This document shows positions 23,512 through 24,978 of a stretch of 24,978 nucleotides of DNA, piece by piece (the first letter of the stretch is position 1; every line of letters begins with the position of its first letter). The notes beneath the pieces were generated by a model, which was not told the origin of the DNA, did no database searches, and saw only the letters and a program-made list of their open reading frames with translations. The translations under genes and the position numbers were made by a program. This DNA is from Tepidimicrobium sp. (lineage in GTDB: Bacteria > Bacillota > Clostridia > Tissierellales > Tepidimicrobiaceae). Location: NCBI GenBank assembly GCA_012839395.1, contig DUNJ01000085.1, positions 1 to 24,978 on the forward strand, written 5' to 3'.

Positions 23512-24657
23512 ATGGAGATAATCGATAAATATTTTTTAAGAAAAGTAGACCAAATATCCTTTATAGAGCTAAAGAAAGGGGCCTTTGTAGATGTTGGAGA
23601 TTATATCATAGAAGATGATATTCCCTTACCTATATTAACTGAGACATTATTAAGAGAAATACAGGAAGGCTCCATTGAAAAAGAGTTTAAAGTCTCCCAA
23701 CTGATTGAGGGGATCATATACATATTGGGTATCGATAGAGACTTTAAATATAAGGAGCAGTATAAAAAAATATTGTATAGTTATGATCCTAATATAGAGG
23801 ACTATATTCTAAGTATGGGTTTTAGATACGCCCAGGAGGATAATTACGAAAAAGGGGCAATTTATTTTAGAACACTAACTTGTATAAATAAAGAAAATAT
23901 CCAAGGTCTATTCAACTATGCACTTTGTCTTGAGAACCTATCAAGAGACTTTATAAATAAGGGAGATACGGAAAAGGGCAATAAGTTCCTATTGAAATCT
24001 ATAAGCTGTCTAGAGGATCTACTTGAAATATCGGAGGGATTTGCACCGGCTTATTATAAGTTAGGTTATTATTACAAGTATTTCAATCAATATTTAAAAG
24101 CAAAACTGACATGGGAAAAGTATTTGGGGATGGATGATAATGAAGTGCATCTACATGAGATTAGAGAACAATTAGACCTGTTAACGGATGATGCCAACCT
24201 AGAAGAGGGTTTAAATAACTTGAATCGCGGGGATTATAGATTAGCCTTAGAAATTTTTTTAAAACTAATTAATAAATGTAGAAACCAGTGGAATATTTAT
24301 TATCTAGCTGGATTAGCATATAAGGGATTAGGAGATTATGAAAATGCTATTGAATTTTTTGAAGAGTCTATTGATTTAGGCGGTAGGGATGTAGATATAT
24401 ATAATGAATTGGGAATTTGCTTATTTGGGGTTGGAGAGATAAATAGAGCGGTAGATATATTTAATCAAGGAATTAAATTGGATAATAGCGATTATAAAAT
24501 AATATTTAATAGGGGTATGGCATATATGAAGTTAGGTTTGATGGAAAAAGCAATAGAGGATATCAATGTGGCGTATACACTGAATCCTAATGATGAGAAG
24601 ATTAGAGAGCAGATGAAGCAATTAGAGATGTTGGATTTTGACGAAACAAAGAAATAG
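23512..24657 (+). CDS. Tetratricopeptide repeat (TPR) protein
   Basis: TPR proteins are protein-binding scaffolds; the partner is unknown. The 381 residues start at ATG 23512 behind GGGGGTGAG. The N-terminal ~90 residues are not TPR and are unrecognised. TPR-like helical pairs appear at about 97-145 and 178-206, a degenerate one at 228-256, then three clear consecutive repeats at 260-293 (YYLAGLAYKGLGDYENAIEF), 294-327 (YNELGICLFGVGEINRAVDI) and 328-361 (FNRGMAYMKLGLMEKAIEDI). No signal peptide or membrane helix is visible, so it is probably cytoplasmic. It follows the membrane gene by 12 bases. No clear terminator follows before the downstream rrn-like promoter. Confidence 0.9.
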   Translation: MEIIDKYFLRKVDQISFIELKKGAFVDVGDYIIEDDIPLPILTETLLREIQEGSIEKEFKVSQLIEGIIYILGIDRDFKYKEQYKKILYSYDPNIEDYILSMGFRYAQEDNYEKGAIYFRTLTCINKENIQGLFNYALCLENLSRDFINKGDTEKGNKFLLKSISCLEDLLEISEGFAPAYYKLGYYYKYFNQYLKAKLTWEKYLGMDDNEVHLHEIREQLDLLTDDANLEEGLNNLNRGDYRLALEIFLKLINKCRNQWNIYYLAGLAYKGLGDYENAIEFFEESIDLGGRDVDIYNELGICLFGVGEINRAVDIFNQGIKLDNSDYKIIFNRGMAYMKLGLMEKAIEDINVAYTLNPNDEKIREQMKQLEMLDFDETKK

Positions 24658-24668
24658 TGAGGAAAACC

Positions 24669-24791
24669 TTGAAAGGTAAAGGTAAATCATCGATTTCAGA
24701 TGCAAATAGGGATATTTATCAAATTGGGGAGTTGAATGTTTTCAAGGTATGTGTTAGATTATTCGATGTTGTCAGCAAAACAATTTGTTAG
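24669..24791 (+). CDS. Possible 40-aa ORF in the gap before the rrn-like promoter (doubtful)
   Basis: This is the only coding candidate in 24658-24831. A TTG at 24669, six bases after a GAGG, opens 40 codons to TAG 24789-24791, beginning MKGKGKSSISDANRDIYQIG and ending DVVSKTIC. It is in a different frame from the TPR gene. TTG start, short length and lack of a recognisable family make chance a fair explanation. I see no terminator and no RNA gene in this gap; GTCAGCAAA and GTTAGCAAA near 24768-24796 form a loose direct repeat. Confidence 0.2.
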   Translation: MKGKGKSSISDANRDIYQIGELNVFKVCVRLFDVVSKTIC

Positions 24792-24799
24792 CAAAGCAT

Positions 24800-24860
24800 A
24801 TAGATAAAAATAATAAAAAGCAAAAATATAGTTGACAAAGATTTATAAACATGCTATAGT
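24800..24860 (+). promoter_or_regulatory. Very strong promoter with AT-rich UP-like tract (rRNA-type)
   Basis: TTGACA (24832-24837), exactly 17 bases, then an extended -10, TGC plus TATAGT (24855-24860). An A/T-rich tract with A-runs fills about 24803-24831, like the UP elements of rRNA promoters. The expected start is the GG at 24866-24867, consistent with GTP-initiated rrn transcripts. Confidence 0.88.
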
Positions 24861-24865
24861 AATAA

Positions 24866-24978
24866 GGCACCGTGAGTGAGGCGGTGCATATGAACCTAGA
24901 CAATTAAACAGTGTGAAATACTTTGAGTTGGTCTCGAACTTAATCGAGACATATAGTAAGAGCTAAGAAAAAACTTTC
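24866..24978 (+). promoter_or_regulatory. Leader of a probable rRNA operon; 16S would begin just past the window
   Basis: After the strong promoter come a hairpin GCACCG/CGGTGC (24867-24887), the segment GAACCTAGACAATTAAACAG (24892-24911), which resembles conserved sequences next to Firmicute rRNA genes, and a 7-bp hairpin GTCTCGA/TCGAGAC (24931-24950) without a T-tract. The window ends in AAGAAAAAACTTTC, like the bases just before the 16S start in clostridia. There is no coding potential. The 16S itself is not in view, so this is inferred. Confidence 0.7.

Noticed and set aside
24931..24950. Terminator near the right edge
   Set aside because: The 7-bp hairpin has no T-tract and sits in a probable rRNA leader, where structural or processing roles are likelier.
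1..24978. CRISPR arrays, insertion sequences, prophage genes, tRNA genes or defence systems
   Set aside because: I saw no spaced repeats, transposase or integrase motifs, tRNA cloverleafs or defence-type domains in any part of the window.

Overview
The window looks like a core chromosomal stretch from a low-GC, AT-rich Gram-positive bacterium, most likely a clostridial or Tissierellia-type Firmicute. The grounds are a T-box leader before thrS, an L20-type attenuator before infC-rpmI-rplT, the order pheS-pheT-zapA-U32 peptidase-mutS2, strong purine-rich Shine-Dalgarno sites, and heavy use of AGG, AGA and ATA codons. The species cannot be named from the sequence alone. Almost all genes are on the plus strand; only a short FtsH-type protease and one small hypothetical gene are on the minus strand. 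Layout: (1) 1-283, the 3' end of an unrecognised gene with a Cys-rich tail and a terminator. (2) 306-4138, hisS (a eukaryote/archaea-like HisRS type), then a consensus promoter, a T-box riboswitch with a threonine ACC specifier, thrS, an unlisted 58-residue two-helix membrane protein and a terminator lying between convergent genes. (3) 4170-5720, a minus-strand FtsH-type AAA protease with almost no extracytoplasmic domain. (4) 5854-7209, a perfect sigma-A promoter, an L20-type leader with mutually exclusive antiterminator and terminator helices, infC with an AUU start, rpmI, rplT and a terminator. (5) 7242-8873, a TrkA/KtrA-type K+ channel regulator and a SpoU-family RNA methyltransferase. (6) 8906-20557, a long run pheS, pheT, zapA, a U32 peptidase (RlhA-like), mutS2, argS and an unrecognised gene, ending in a terminator. 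(7) 20587-20784, a small minus-strand gene. (8) 20906-24657, a B12-binding-type radical SAM protein, a multipass membrane protein and a TPR protein, tightly spaced. (9) 24832-24978, a very strong promoter with an AT-rich upstream tract and a structured leader that looks like the start of an rRNA operon, whose 16S gene would begin just past the window. Functionally this is mostly a translation block: four aminoacyl-tRNA synthetase activities (His, Thr, Phe, Arg), an initiation factor, two 50S proteins, two probable rRNA-modifying enzymes and MutS2 (a ribosome-rescue ATPase in Firmicutes). Its aaRS and ribosomal-protein genes carry RNA-based transcription attenuators. I found no CRISPR array, transposon, phage, toxin-antitoxin, secretion or defence system. 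No clearly new multi-gene system is evident; the best leads are the radical SAM/membrane/TPR cluster, the unusual pheS leader and several small or uncharacterised proteins.
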